From NCBI RefSeq assembly GCF_017603825.1, contig NZ_CP072014.1:3100001-3164000 (forward strand): a stretch of 64,000 nt of DNA. The letters are read 5' to 3'. Made by a program: the position numbers and the translations under genes. How positions within the stretch are numbered: position 1 is the stretch's first letter; each line of letters starts with the position of its first letter. Of the stretch, positions 24,254 through 32,524 are shown piece by piece. A model generated the notes under the pieces. The model searched no databases and had not been told where the DNA came from. It worked only from the letters and a program-made list of their open reading frames with translations. This stretch comes from Arthrobacter crystallopoietes (GTDB lineage: Bacteria; Actinomycetota; Actinomycetes; Actinomycetales; Micrococcaceae).

Positions 24254-25705
24254 TCAGCGGGCCGCTTCTGCGCGGTCCCGTTCGACGCTGGGAATTTCCG
24301 TGCCGCGGATGGAGCAACCGGCTGTTTCCGGGATGAACTTCAGCGCAACGGCGCCGACGACGCAGGCCGCCATCATGTAGTAGGCGGGAACCAGCGTGTC
24401 GCCGGTAGCTTGAATCAGCAGATCGTTCACCAGCGGCGCTGTGCCGCCGAAGAGCGCCGTTGACACGTTGTAGGTAATGGCGAAACCGGCATACCGGACC
24501 TGGGTGGGGAACATGGCCGGGAACGTCGCGGAAATCGTCGCCAGTTGAAGTACGTACAGCAGACCCAGCACGGCAAAGCCGATCAGGGCCGTGCTGAAGT
24601 TGATCCGCATGATCAGGTACATCGGAATGGCGGCCACGAAAAGGCCCAGCAGAGAAGCCCACCACATTGGCTTTCGGCCGACCTTGTCGGAAAGCCTGCC
24701 GGCAAACGGGATGACAACCATCATGGCCAGCTGGCCCACCAGGAGCAGCGTCAGGGCGTTGTTGGCGGAGAGATTGATCTCCGTCTGCAGATAGGTGGGC
24801 ATGTAGCTCAGCAGGGTGTAGTTCGTGACATTCAGCGCTACGACCAGTCCGCCCATGGTCAGCAGCGGCTTCCAATATTTCACGACCAGATCGCGAAGCT
24901 CGGTCTTCGCGTTCGGCTCTTCCTGATGATGGTCCTCAAGATCGCGGAAGACCGGCGTATCTTCGAGCTTGGTGCGCAGGTACAGACCGATCAGGCCCAT
25001 GGGACCCGCCACCAGGAACGGTAGGCGCCAGCCCCACTCGGTCATCGCTTGCTCGCCCAGCACGATCTGGAAGAACAGCACTAGCGCGGTGCCGAGGATG
25101 AAACCGAACAGGGTGCCGAATTCCAGGAAGCTGCCGAAGAAACCGCGCTTCTTATCCGGCGAGTACTCGGCCATGAAGGTGGCCGCGCCGCCGTATTCGC
25201 CGCCGGTGGAAAACCCTTGCACCATGCGGAGGAGGATCAGCAGGATCGGGGCCCAGACGCCGATAGTTTCATAATTAGGCAGCAGGCCGATGGCGAAAGT
25301 GGCACCGGCCATCAAGATAATGGTCAGAGCCAGAATGGCCTTGCGGCCAAGCCGGTCGCCGAGCGGACCCCATACCAGCCCGCCCAACGGACGGACAAGG
25401 AATGAGATGGCGAAGGTGGCCAGCGCGAGGGCGGTGCCAAGGCCGCCTTCGGTGGGGAAGAAGTTGGCGGTGATGTACGTCACCGCTACGGCATAGATGC
25501 CGTAGTCGAACCACTCCGTGGCGTTGCCCATCGCCGACGCACCGATAGCGTTCCGGATGGTTTTCCTGCCTTCAGGAGTATCCGTTGTCGGAGCCGCGTA
25601 TTTTTTCTCGACGCGCTCAGACGGGGCGTTCTGCTGGGAGTTTGCGTCGTCCTGGCCGGGCCTCTGACCCGGCTCCGGCTCAGGGGATCGTTCATCTGTT
25701 GGCAC
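24254..25705 (-). CDS. MFS transporter, metabolite:H+ symporter (ProP/ShiA/KgtP-like)
   Basis: A 483-residue, 12-helix major facilitator. The N-terminal MGNATEWFDYGIYA matches the metabolite:H+ symporter family start (GN-x-x-EW-x-D-x-x-x-Y). The loop GPLGDRLGRKAIL is the cytoplasmic DRxGR motif, and GEYGGAATFMAEYSP is the helix 5 signature. This group imports proline/betaine, shikimate, dicarboxylates or citrate with protons; the substrate is not evident. The first 45 residues are hydrophilic and rich in Gln, Glu, Ser and Pro. The GTG start at 25705 has GGAG 5 nt upstream. It is divergent from uvrB across about 230 bp. Confidence 0.87.
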   Translation of the reverse strand: MPTDERSPEPEPGQRPGQDDANSQQNAPSERVEKKYAAPTTDTPEGRKTIRNAIGASAMGNATEWFDYGIYAVAVTYITANFFPTEGGLGTALALATFAISFLVRPLGGLVWGPLGDRLGRKAILALTIILMAGATFAIGLLPNYETIGVWAPILLILLRMVQGFSTGGEYGGAATFMAEYSPDKKRGFFGSFLEFGTLFGFILGTALVLFFQIVLGEQAMTEWGWRLPFLVAGPMGLIGLYLRTKLEDTPVFRDLEDHHQEEPNAKTELRDLVVKYWKPLLTMGGLVVALNVTNYTLLSYMPTYLQTEINLSANNALTLLLVGQLAMMVVIPFAGRLSDKVGRKPMWWASLLGLFVAAIPMYLIMRINFSTALIGFAVLGLLYVLQLATISATFPAMFPTQVRYAGFAITYNVSTALFGGTAPLVNDLLIQATGDTLVPAYYMMAACVVGAVALKFIPETAGCSIRGTEIPSVERDRAEAAR

Positions 25706-25761
25706 GGTCTCTCCATCCAGATCAGTGATCTTTGCAGATCCTCATCTTCTGTTCGGTTCGA

Positions 25762-25811
25762 TTGGCGTCGCTATTAGCTCACAGTATCCACCGGCAGCAC
25801 ACCGACGCCAA
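25762..25811. repeat. 9-bp inverted repeat in the MHS transporter/uvrB intergenic region
   Basis: TTGGCGTCG (25762-25770) and its exact complement (25803-25811) are separated by 32 nt. It could be part of an operator or a loop-forming site for the divergent genes. Confidence 0.35.
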
Positions 25812-25889
25812 CCAGTTTCGCAAATTCTCCTTCCCGGATCAGCGGTAGGCGTTGAACAACCTGGTTCCCGGTTCCTGTTCAGCCGGGAG

Positions 25890-25918
25890 CAATCGCGGAC
25901 ACGCGCTGGCCGCGATTG
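25890..25918. repeat. operator-like inverted repeat just upstream of the uvrB -10
   Basis: CAATCGCGG (25890-25898) and its complement (25910-25918) form perfect 9-bp arms around 11 nt. The right arm ends 4 nt before the uvrB -10, placing the repeat across the -35 region. This position suits a repressor or activator site. Confidence 0.4.
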
Positions 25919-25922
25919 GGGC

Positions 25923-25928
25923 TACCGT
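25923..25928 (+). promoter_or_regulatory. leaderless -10 element of uvrB
   Basis: TACCGT is followed after 7 nt by ATG 25936. This supports 25936 over the in-frame ATG at 25852. Confidence 0.5.
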
Positions 25929-25935
25929 TAATGTC

Positions 25936-28032
25936 ATGAGTCTTGCGCAGGACATCAACCGAGTTGTAGCTCCCTTCGAAGTAGTCAGTGATTACAAGCC
26001 GGCAGGTGACCAGCCCGGAGCCATTAAGGAACTGACCGAGCGGATCCAGGCAGGGGAGAAGGACATTGTCCTGCTTGGTGCCACGGGCACAGGCAAGAGC
26101 GCCACGACGGCGTGGCTGATCGAACAAGTCCAGCGGCCCACGCTCGTCATGGTCCAGAACAAGACGCTGGCAGCCCAGCTGGCGAACGAGTTCCGGGAAC
26201 TGCTGCCAAACAACGCGGTGGAATACTTCGTCTCCTACTACGACTACTACCAGCCGGAAGCGTACGTGCCGCAGACGGACACGTTCATCGAAAAGGACTC
26301 CTCCGTGAACGAGGAGGTCGAACGGCTCAGGCATTCGGCGACCAACGCCTTGCTGACCCGCCGTGACGTCGTCGTCGTTGCTACGGTCTCCTGCATCTAC
26401 GGTCTGGGAACACCCGAGGAATATGTAGCGGGCATGGTGACCCTTCGCCAGGGCGAGGAAATGAACCGTGATGAGCTGCTGCGCAGATTCGTGGCCATGC
26501 AGTACGCGCGCAATGACATGGACTTCCACCGGGGCACCTTCCGGGTGCGCGGGGACACGGTGGAGATCATACCGATGTATGAGGAACAGGCCCTGCGCAT
26601 CGAGTTTTTCGGGGACGAAATCGAGAAGATTTATACGCTGCATCCCCTGACCGGCGAGGTGATCCGCGAGGAAACCGAGATGTATGTCTTTCCAGCCTCG
26701 CACTACGTGGCGGGGCCTGAGCGTATGAGCCGGGCGGTAAAGGACATCGAGGATGAGCTGGCGGCCCGGCTGCAGGTACTGGAGTCCCAGAACAAGCTCG
26801 TGGAGGCCCAGCGGCTGCGCATGCGCACCACCTACGACCTCGAAATGATGCAGCAGATGGGCTTCTGCAACGGCATTGAAAACTACTCCCGCCACATCGA
26901 TGGCCGCGGACCTGGCACCGCTCCTCACTGCCTGCTGGACTACTTCCCCGACGACTTCATGCTGGTGATCGACGAGTCCCACGTGACGGTTCCACAGATC
27001 GGCGCCATGTACGAAGGCGATATGTCACGCAAGCGCACGCTGGTGGATCACGGTTTCCGGTTGCCCTCGGCGATGGATAACCGGCCGCTGAAGTGGGATG
27101 AATTCCTCCAGCGGATAGGCCAGACCGTGTACCTCTCGGCGACGCCCGGGAAATACGAGCTGGGCAAAGCCGACGGGTACGTCCAGCAGATCATCCGTCC
27201 CACCGGCCTGGTCGACCCGGAAGTCGTAGTTAAGCCGACCAAGGGCCAGATCGACGACTTGCTGGGCGAGATCAACACCCGGGTGGAGAAGAACGAACGG
27301 GTCCTGGTCACCACCTTGACCAAACGGATGGCCGAGGACCTGACCGAATACCTCATGGACCACGGCGTCAAAGTCCAGTACCTGCACTCGGACGTCGATA
27401 CCCTGCGCCGGGTGGAGCTCCTGCGCGAGCTGCGGATGGGTATCTTCGACGTACTGGTCGGCATTAACCTGCTGCGTGAAGGACTGGACCTGCCCGAAGT
27501 CTCCCTGGTCAGCATCCTCGATGCGGACAAGGAAGGGTTCCTGCGCAGCAGTACGTCGCTGATCCAGACCATCGGCCGCGCGGCCCGTAACGTCTCGGGC
27601 GAGGTGCACATGTATGCGGACCGGATCACCGATTCCATGGCGCACGCCATCGAGGAGACCAACCGGCGCCGCGAAATCCAGCAGGCCTACAACAAGGAAC
27701 ACGGGGTGGACCCGCAGCCGCTGCGTAAAAGGATTGCGGACATTACCGACCAGCTGGCCCGCGAGGATGCTAATACTGCGGAGTTGCTGAGTGAGTTTGA
27801 TTACGGCAAGGGCAAGCGAGGATTTTCGGCCGCTAAGCCGAAGGAAAAGATCCGGCAGGATGGCCTGGCAGCTGCTCCAGCGGAGGACCTGACAACGCTG
27901 ATTGAACAAATGACGGCACAGATGCACGCGGCGGCAGCCGAGCTGCAGTTCGAGCTTGCCGGCCGGTTGCGCGACGAGGTGGCGGATCTGAAGAAGGACC
28001 TCCGGCAGATGCTTGCAGCCGGTCACGCCTGA
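25936..28032 (+). CDS. uvrB: excinuclease ABC subunit UvrB
   Basis: A 698-residue helicase-like DNA damage verifier. UvrA loads it, and UvrC is recruited by it for incision. Walker A is GATGTGKS (about 46-53). The beta-hairpin that clamps DNA carries [16 protein letters not shown], and the Walker B equivalent reads IDESHVT. Helicase motifs V and VI ([20 protein letters not shown]) follow. The C-terminal UVR motif (about 655-690, [20 protein letters not shown]) binds UvrC. The length is typical. With uvrA and uvrC also in the window, the whole nucleotide excision repair incision machinery is present. No LexA-type box is seen at this promoter. Confidence 0.96.
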   Translation: MSLAQDINRVVAPFEVVSDYKPAGDQPGAIKELTERIQAGEKDIVLLGATGTGKSATTAWLIEQVQRPTLVMVQNKTLAAQLANEFRELLPNNAVEYFVSYYDYYQPEAYVPQTDTFIEKDSSVNEEVERLRHSATNALLTRRDVVVVATVSCIYGLGTPEEYVAGMVTLRQGEEMNRDELLRRFVAMQYARNDMDFHRGTFRVRGDTVEIIPMYEEQALRIEFFGDEIEKIYTLHPLTGEVIREETEMYVFPASHYVAGPERMSRAVKDIEDELAARLQVLESQNKLVEAQRLRMRTTYDLEMMQQMGFCNGIENYSRHIDGRGPGTAPHCLLDYFPDDFMLVIDESHVTVPQIGAMYEGDMSRKRTLVDHGFRLPSAMDNRPLKWDEFLQRIGQTVYLSATPGKYELGKADGYVQQIIRPTGLVDPEVVVKPTKGQIDDLLGEINTRVEKNERVLVTTLTKRMAEDLTEYLMDHGVKVQYLHSDVDTLRRVELLRELRMGIFDVLVGINLLREGLDLPEVSLVSILDADKEGFLRSSTSLIQTIGRAARNVSGEVHMYADRITDSMAHAIEETNRRREIQQAYNKEHGVDPQPLRKRIADITDQLAREDANTAELLSEFDYGKGKRGFSAAKPKEKIRQDGLAAAPAEDLTTLIEQMTAQMHAAAAELQFELAGRLRDEVADLKKDLRQMLAAGHA

Positions 28033-28062
28033 CTCCGGAGCGTCCGATCGGGTACACTCGTT

Positions 28063-28185
28063 GAGGCGTAGGGGAGTATCCCAAGTGCTGTGAACGTCAA
28101 CACGCCCGGCGAAGTAGCCGGGCCGGGCACAGCGGCCGGCCTCTGGTTGCCGGCGGAGAGACTTGCGGCAACCACTCGTACCCTC
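28063..28185 (+). ncRNA. yybP-ykoY family manganese riboswitch
   Basis: Upstream of terC lie the two conserved loops of the yybP-ykoY aptamer, GGGGAGTA (28071-28078) and CGTCAACACG (28095-28104). A closing stem P1 can be drawn exactly outside them: GAGG-C-GTA (28063-28070) pairs with TACCCTC (28179-28185) with one bulged C. Internal GC-rich stems lie between. This aptamer binds Mn2+ and commonly controls TerC-family and Mn exporter genes. P1 ends immediately before the terC ribosome-binding site (GAAAGG, 28186-28191), so control of translation initiation is likely. A possible -10 (TACACT, 28053-28058) lies just upstream. Confidence 0.78.
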
Positions 28186-28199
28186 GAAAGGCCTTTTTC

Positions 28200-29255
28200 G
28201 TGCTCGAATTACCCCTTTGGTTTGAAGTCGGCACCTTTGTGGTGCTCGGACTTGTTCTGTTGTTCGACCTTCTCTATGTCGTAAAACGCCCGCATGAGCC
28301 CTCCATGAAGGAAGCCGGGCTCTGGGTTGCCTTCTACGTGGCGCTTGCCCTGATCTTCGGCGGCATGATGTTCGCCTTCACCGGGCCTGAATTCGGCGGG
28401 CAGTTCCTGGCCGGCTGGGTGACGGAATATAGCCTCAGCATCGACAACCTGTTCGTCTTCATCATCATCATGGCGCGCTTCTCCGTGCCGCGTAAGTACC
28501 AGCAGGAAGTGTTGATGGTGGGCATCATCATCGCGCTGGTTCTGCGCGGCATCTTCATTCTGCTGGGCGCAGAGTTGGTGGAGAACTTCAGCTGGATCTT
28601 CTACATCTTCGGCGCCTTCCTGCTCTGGACCGGCTACAAGCAGGCCAAGGATGACGGCGAAGACGAAGAAGAGGGCGCGGAGAACCCGCTGATCGCCAAG
28701 CTGCGCACTGTGGTGCCGATGAGCGAAAAGTACGACGGCAACAAGGTCCGCACCGTGGTGAACGGGAAAAAGGTCTTCACCCCGATGCTCATCGTGTTCG
28801 TGACGATCGGCCTGACCGACCTGCTCTTCGCCGTCGACTCCATCCCGGCAATCTTCGGTCTGACCCAGAGTGCCTTCATTGTTTTCACCGCCAACATCTT
28901 TGCGCTGATGGGCCTTCGCCAGCTGTACTTCCTGCTGGGCGGTCTCATGACGCGTCTGATCTACCTCAAGCACGGCCTGGCCTTTATCCTCGTCTTTATT
29001 GGCGTCAAGCTGATTTTCCACGCCATGCATGTCAATGAACTGCCCTTCCTCAACGGCGGCCAGCCCATCGAATGGGCGCCGGAGATCCCGACCTTCGTCT
29101 CCCTGGCGGTCATCGTTGGCACGATTGTCATCGCCACCGTGGCGAGCCTGCTGAGCCCTGCGGCCAAGGCCGCAAAGCTCGACGCGGAACTTGCTGCGGA
29201 TCTGGAAGCCAGCCGCCGCGAGGAGCGCGAGGAAGACAAGCTCAACGAACAGTAA
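28200..29255 (+). CDS. TerC family membrane protein (probable Mn2+ exporter)
   Basis: A 351-residue membrane protein with about nine hydrophobic segments and a charged C-terminal tail. The two internally related family motifs are present: TEYSLSIDNLFVF (about 77-89) and TDLLFAVDSIPAIFGLT (about 203-219), each with an acidic residue inside the membrane. A hydrophilic, acidic loop (DDGEDEEEGAENP) lies between the halves. TerC/Alx proteins are tied to tellurite resistance historically and, more recently, to Mn2+ export that feeds secreted or membrane metalloproteins. The upstream manganese riboswitch supports a Mn role. The GTG start is preceded by GAAAGG. Confidence 0.9.
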   Translation: MLELPLWFEVGTFVVLGLVLLFDLLYVVKRPHEPSMKEAGLWVAFYVALALIFGGMMFAFTGPEFGGQFLAGWVTEYSLSIDNLFVFIIIMARFSVPRKYQQEVLMVGIIIALVLRGIFILLGAELVENFSWIFYIFGAFLLWTGYKQAKDDGEDEEEGAENPLIAKLRTVVPMSEKYDGNKVRTVVNGKKVFTPMLIVFVTIGLTDLLFAVDSIPAIFGLTQSAFIVFTANIFALMGLRQLYFLLGGLMTRLIYLKHGLAFILVFIGVKLIFHAMHVNELPFLNGGQPIEWAPEIPTFVSLAVIVGTIVIATVASLLSPAAKAAKLDAELAADLEASRREEREEDKLNEQ

Positions 29256-29294
29256 CCGGCTGAACGACAGGAAGCGCGCGGTGCGCAGCGGCGT

Positions 29295-29300
29295 TATGCT
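29295..29300 (+). promoter_or_regulatory. leaderless -10 element of the MFS gene
   Basis: TATGCT lies 6 nt before the GTG at 29307, without a Shine-Dalgarno site. Confidence 0.5.
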
Positions 29301-29306
29301 CGCAGT

Positions 29307-30638
29307 GTGAGTTTTCCTGTCAACGCGGCGCTGGATGCCCAAGCACGTCTTGGACGCATCCAGCGCCGTACTGTTTTAACCCTTGCCCTCGCCCAATTGT
29401 TCAGCGGCGTGGGCAATGGTGCCGCGCTGGCGATCGGTTCGCTTCTTGCCGTGGAGCTTTCCGGAAATGAAGAACTTGCCGGTACATCCACCATGGCCCT
29501 GTCCCTGGCCGGTGCACTGGTCGCCCTGCCGCTGGCCAGCCTGGCGGCACGGAGAGGCCGGCGACAGGCGCTGATCTGCGGCCTGCTGCTGGCTTTTCTG
29601 GGCGCCGCACTCATGGTGTTGGCGCCGATTCTGCGTTCCTACGTGCTGGTACTGGCTGGATCTGCCTTGCTCGGCGTCGGCGCTGCAGTCAACCTGCAGG
29701 CCCGGTTCGCTGCCGTCGACTTGGCCCGGCCGGAGCACCGTGGGCGCGACCTGTCGTTCGTGGTCTGGTCCATCACCATCGGAGCGGTGGCAGGACCGAA
29801 CCTGATCAAACCCGGAGCCGAACTGGCCTTGGCGCTGTCCCTGCCGGAGACGTCCGGTCCGTTCCTGTTTTCGATGGCAGGGCTGGCCATCGGAGCGACT
29901 CTGCTGTTTGTCGGCCTGCGTCCGGATCCGCTATTGGTGGCCCGGAGCGTTGCCGCTGGCGCCGGAACGGCGCCAGTATCTTCCGGCTCTGCCGTGCCCC
30001 GAATGCTCCGCGGTGGTTCGCTGGGCGCCGGTCTGGCAGCTGTCCACCGGTCACCGATGGCGCAGCTTGGATTGGTTACGGTCGTCGGAGCGCATTTGGT
30101 CATGGTTGCCGTGATGTCCATGACTCCCGTCCATCTGCAGGCGCTCGACCATGCCTCCGGTTTGCACCACAGCGACGCGGACACACTCGCGTTCATCGGA
30201 TTCACCATCTCCCTGCACATCGCCGGCATGTACGCGCTGTCGCCGGTAATCGGCCTGCTCACGGACAGGCTGGGCAGGCCTCGGATGATCATGGCAGCCC
30301 AGTTGGTGCTGCTGGCCGCTGTCGGGCTGGCCGGAATCGGGCACGGGGACCAGTTGTGGGTGGGAGCCGGACTTGCTGTCCTCGGCGTGGGCTGGTCCGC
30401 TGCCACGATCGCCGGCTCCACCTTGCTGACGGAATCTGTCTCCGACGAGGACCGGGTGCTGGTGCAGGGTGTCTCCGATACCTGCATGGGTGCCGCGGGC
30501 GCATTGGGAGCTGCGCTCTCCTGCGTAGCGCTTGCGTTCTTTGGCTTCGCCGGGCTGAACCTGGCAGCGGCGCTGGCGGCCGCCGTCGTCCTGGTCTTCG
30601 CCGTCGTGGAGGCCGCACGGAACCGCGGGACCCAATGA
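29307..30638 (+). CDS. MFS transporter of unknown substrate
   Basis: A 443-residue protein with about 12 predicted membrane helices. The cytoplasmic loop LAARRGRRQALICG after helix 2 corresponds to the MFS G-x-x-x-D-R-x-G-R-R region in degenerate form, and a better DRLGRPRMIM copy follows helix 8. The helix-rich halves are joined by a Gly/Ser/Ala-rich linker (about 210-240). It looks like a drug or metabolite exporter, but no substrate motif is visible. It converges on the peptidase gene without an obvious terminator. Confidence 0.8.
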   Translation: MSFPVNAALDAQARLGRIQRRTVLTLALAQLFSGVGNGAALAIGSLLAVELSGNEELAGTSTMALSLAGALVALPLASLAARRGRRQALICGLLLAFLGAALMVLAPILRSYVLVLAGSALLGVGAAVNLQARFAAVDLARPEHRGRDLSFVVWSITIGAVAGPNLIKPGAELALALSLPETSGPFLFSMAGLAIGATLLFVGLRPDPLLVARSVAAGAGTAPVSSGSAVPRMLRGGSLGAGLAAVHRSPMAQLGLVTVVGAHLVMVAVMSMTPVHLQALDHASGLHHSDADTLAFIGFTISLHIAGMYALSPVIGLLTDRLGRPRMIMAAQLVLLAAVGLAGIGHGDQLWVGAGLAVLGVGWSAATIAGSTLLTESVSDEDRVLVQGVSDTCMGAAGALGAALSCVALAFFGFAGLNLAAALAAAVVLVFAVVEAARNRGTQ

Positions 30639-30690
30639 CGGACCTAGGACGCGCACACGCTGTTTCCGGCGGGGGCGCCCGGCGCGCGGA

Positions 30691-32019
30691 TTATTCTACG
30701 GCGCCATCCTGGCTGCGGCACATGGCGAGCAGGCGGCGGAAGATGGCCTCGCCGTCGTCCGAAATGCCGTCATGATGGAAATCGGCGGTCTCCCAGACCT
30801 GCAGGCCCCGGACTTGGTCGGCAGTTTCGAGCGACAGGTCGCGGTCCACGTAGATGTCCTCGGCATACACCGCAGCTGCGGCCGGCACGGTGTTGGCGGC
30901 CAGCCGTTCGAGGTTGTAAAGACCGGGCCAGTCGCTCTTGGCGGCTAGCAGCCCGGCCACCTCCTGCAGCGGCGCCAGAGCCGGGTCCTCCTCGAAATAC
31001 CACGGGTAGACCATTTCGCCGGTGAGCAGAGGATGCTCCGCTTCGGGGCTGAACTGGGGATACTGCTCCAGGACCCGCCAGGCGGACCAGGCGGTGGCTT
31101 CGTGCTGGGCGTAGATGGATTCGTGCAGCAGCGCGTAGAGCGGATTGGCGGCCCGGCTGACCTGATGGCCTACCTGTTCGAGGAAGGTATCGGTCAGCCG
31201 CGGGCCTGCCGGGGTGGCGGTAAACGCATCTTCCAGCAGGTAGTGCAGGGCGTCCACCCGGGTATTGCCGCCCAGGAAGGAACCGAGCATCTGCAAGCGG
31301 CGTACGCTCAGTCTCTCGCCGGTGGGCAGGAATTCCGGCACCTGTTCCAAATGCCGCGCTATCCGGGTGACCCGCAGGCGGTCCGCTGGATAGCGGGCGA
31401 AGTATTCGGCGTTGCGTGCCTCGACCCGCTTGAAGGTGGCCTGGTACACCCGGTCCGGGTGGCCGGCCAGCGGTGCCAGGCCGCCGGTTATCAGGACCTC
31501 GCGCAGTCCCGCCGGTGCAAATGAAAGGTAGCTCAGGGCGCAGAAACCGCCGTAGCTCTGGCCAAAGATACTCCAGGGCGCGCCGGCCAGCTCCTGCCGG
31601 ATGAGTTCGGCATCCGCCACAATGGAGTCCGCCCGGAAGTGGGCCAGGTAGTCCGCCTGTGCCGCCGCGTCACCCTGCAGCGGAAGGCTCTGGCGTGAGA
31701 GGGGAGTGGACAGCCCGGTTCCGCGCTGGTCCAGCATCAGGATGCGGAAGTGCCGTGCGGCTTCCTTCATCCAGCCGCCCAGGGACGTTACCCGGTTGCC
31801 GCGGCCGCCCGGACCGCCCTGCAGGAAGAGCAGCCAGGGCAGGGATTCTACTGCCTCGGGGGTGTGCTCCAGGGATGTGTATTCCCGGGCGAAGATCTCG
31901 ATGCTGCCGCCGTCCGCGTCCCCGTGGACCAGCGGAACGGTGAACCAGTGTTCCACCGTCCTGGCCCCGTGCATGATGTGCGAGGCGGCAATCCGGTGGG
32001 CTGCGCCGTCGTGCATCAT
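30691..32019 (-). CDS. alpha/beta hydrolase, peptidase family S33 (prolyl aminopeptidase-like)
   Basis: A 442-residue hydrolase with the S33 arrangement: oxyanion-hole FLQGGPGGRG (65-74), the diagnostic DQRGTGLS (97-104) and nucleophile elbow GQSYGG (153-158, Ser155). A large helical cap fills the middle, and the conserved His is in ADFHHDG near the C-terminus. Prolyl aminopeptidases remove N-terminal Pro from peptides; related enzymes cleave other small substrates. No signal peptide is seen, so it should be cytoplasmic. The ATG at 32019 overlaps the stop of the upstream acetyltransferase gene (ATGA), indicating coupled translation. Confidence 0.85.
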   Translation of the reverse strand: MMHDGAAHRIAASHIMHGARTVEHWFTVPLVHGDADGGSIEIFAREYTSLEHTPEAVESLPWLLFLQGGPGGRGNRVTSLGGWMKEAARHFRILMLDQRGTGLSTPLSRQSLPLQGDAAAQADYLAHFRADSIVADAELIRQELAGAPWSIFGQSYGGFCALSYLSFAPAGLREVLITGGLAPLAGHPDRVYQATFKRVEARNAEYFARYPADRLRVTRIARHLEQVPEFLPTGERLSVRRLQMLGSFLGGNTRVDALHYLLEDAFTATPAGPRLTDTFLEQVGHQVSRAANPLYALLHESIYAQHEATAWSAWRVLEQYPQFSPEAEHPLLTGEMVYPWYFEEDPALAPLQEVAGLLAAKSDWPGLYNLERLAANTVPAAAAVYAEDIYVDRDLSLETADQVRGLQVWETADFHHDGISDDGEAIFRRLLAMCRSQDGAVE

Positions 32020-32510
32020 GCCGTCCGGGCAGGAGCGGTGGAGCCGAATTCGCTCAGCGCGGTGCCGGTCAGGCGGAACGTGGACCATTCATCCTGCGGC
32101 AGCGCGCCCAGGCTGCGGTAGAAGTTGATGGATGGTTCATTCCAGTTCAGCACCGCCCATTCGACCCGGGCATAACCGTTCTCGACGGCGTGCTGTGCCA
32201 AGGTGCGCAGCAGCGCCTTTCCGTGTCCCGCACCGCGCGACTCCGGGCGCACGTACAGGTCCTCCAGATAGATGCCGTGCACGCCCTCCCAGGTGGAGAA
32301 ATTACGGAACCACAGAGCAAAACCCTGCACGCCGCCGTCGTCCTCGGCGATGTGGGCGAACACGGAGGGGGTGTCGCCGAAGAGGGCGTGCCTCAGCTGC
32401 TCCTCGGTGGCCTTGACCGCGTCCGGTTCCTTTTCGTAGACGGCAAGCTCGCGGATGAGCTCGAGGATTACGGGAACATCGGATTCGCGGGCGCGCCGGA
32501 TACTGGTCAT
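32016..32510 (-). CDS. GNAT family N-acetyltransferase (diamine acetyltransferase-like)
   Basis: A 164-residue GNAT protein that closely follows the spermidine/spermine acetyltransferase pattern. It has IRRARESDVPVILELIREL at the start, ATEEQLRHALFG, IYLEDLYVRPESRGAGHGKALL (strand 4 and the acetyl-CoA loop) and the family's closing NWNEPSINFYRSLGA. A polyamine or small-amine substrate is likely but not proven. ATG 32510 is preferred because AGGA lies 8 nt upstream; an ATG three codons earlier (32519) overlaps that site. It sits between a helicase gene and a peptidase gene, transcribed in the same direction. Confidence 0.83.
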   Translation of the reverse strand: MTSIRRARESDVPVILELIRELAVYEKEPDAVKATEEQLRHALFGDTPSVFAHIAEDDGGVQGFALWFRNFSTWEGVHGIYLEDLYVRPESRGAGHGKALLRTLAQHAVENGYARVEWAVLNWNEPSINFYRSLGALPQDEWSTFRLTGTALSEFGSTAPARTA

Positions 32511-32524
32511 AACTGGCATCCTAA

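Noticed and set aside
25851-25880. Possible SOS box upstream of uvrB (GAAC and GTTC halves)
   Set aside because: The halves are separated by 6 nt rather than 4 and lack the flanking TC/GA, so it does not fit the LexA operator.
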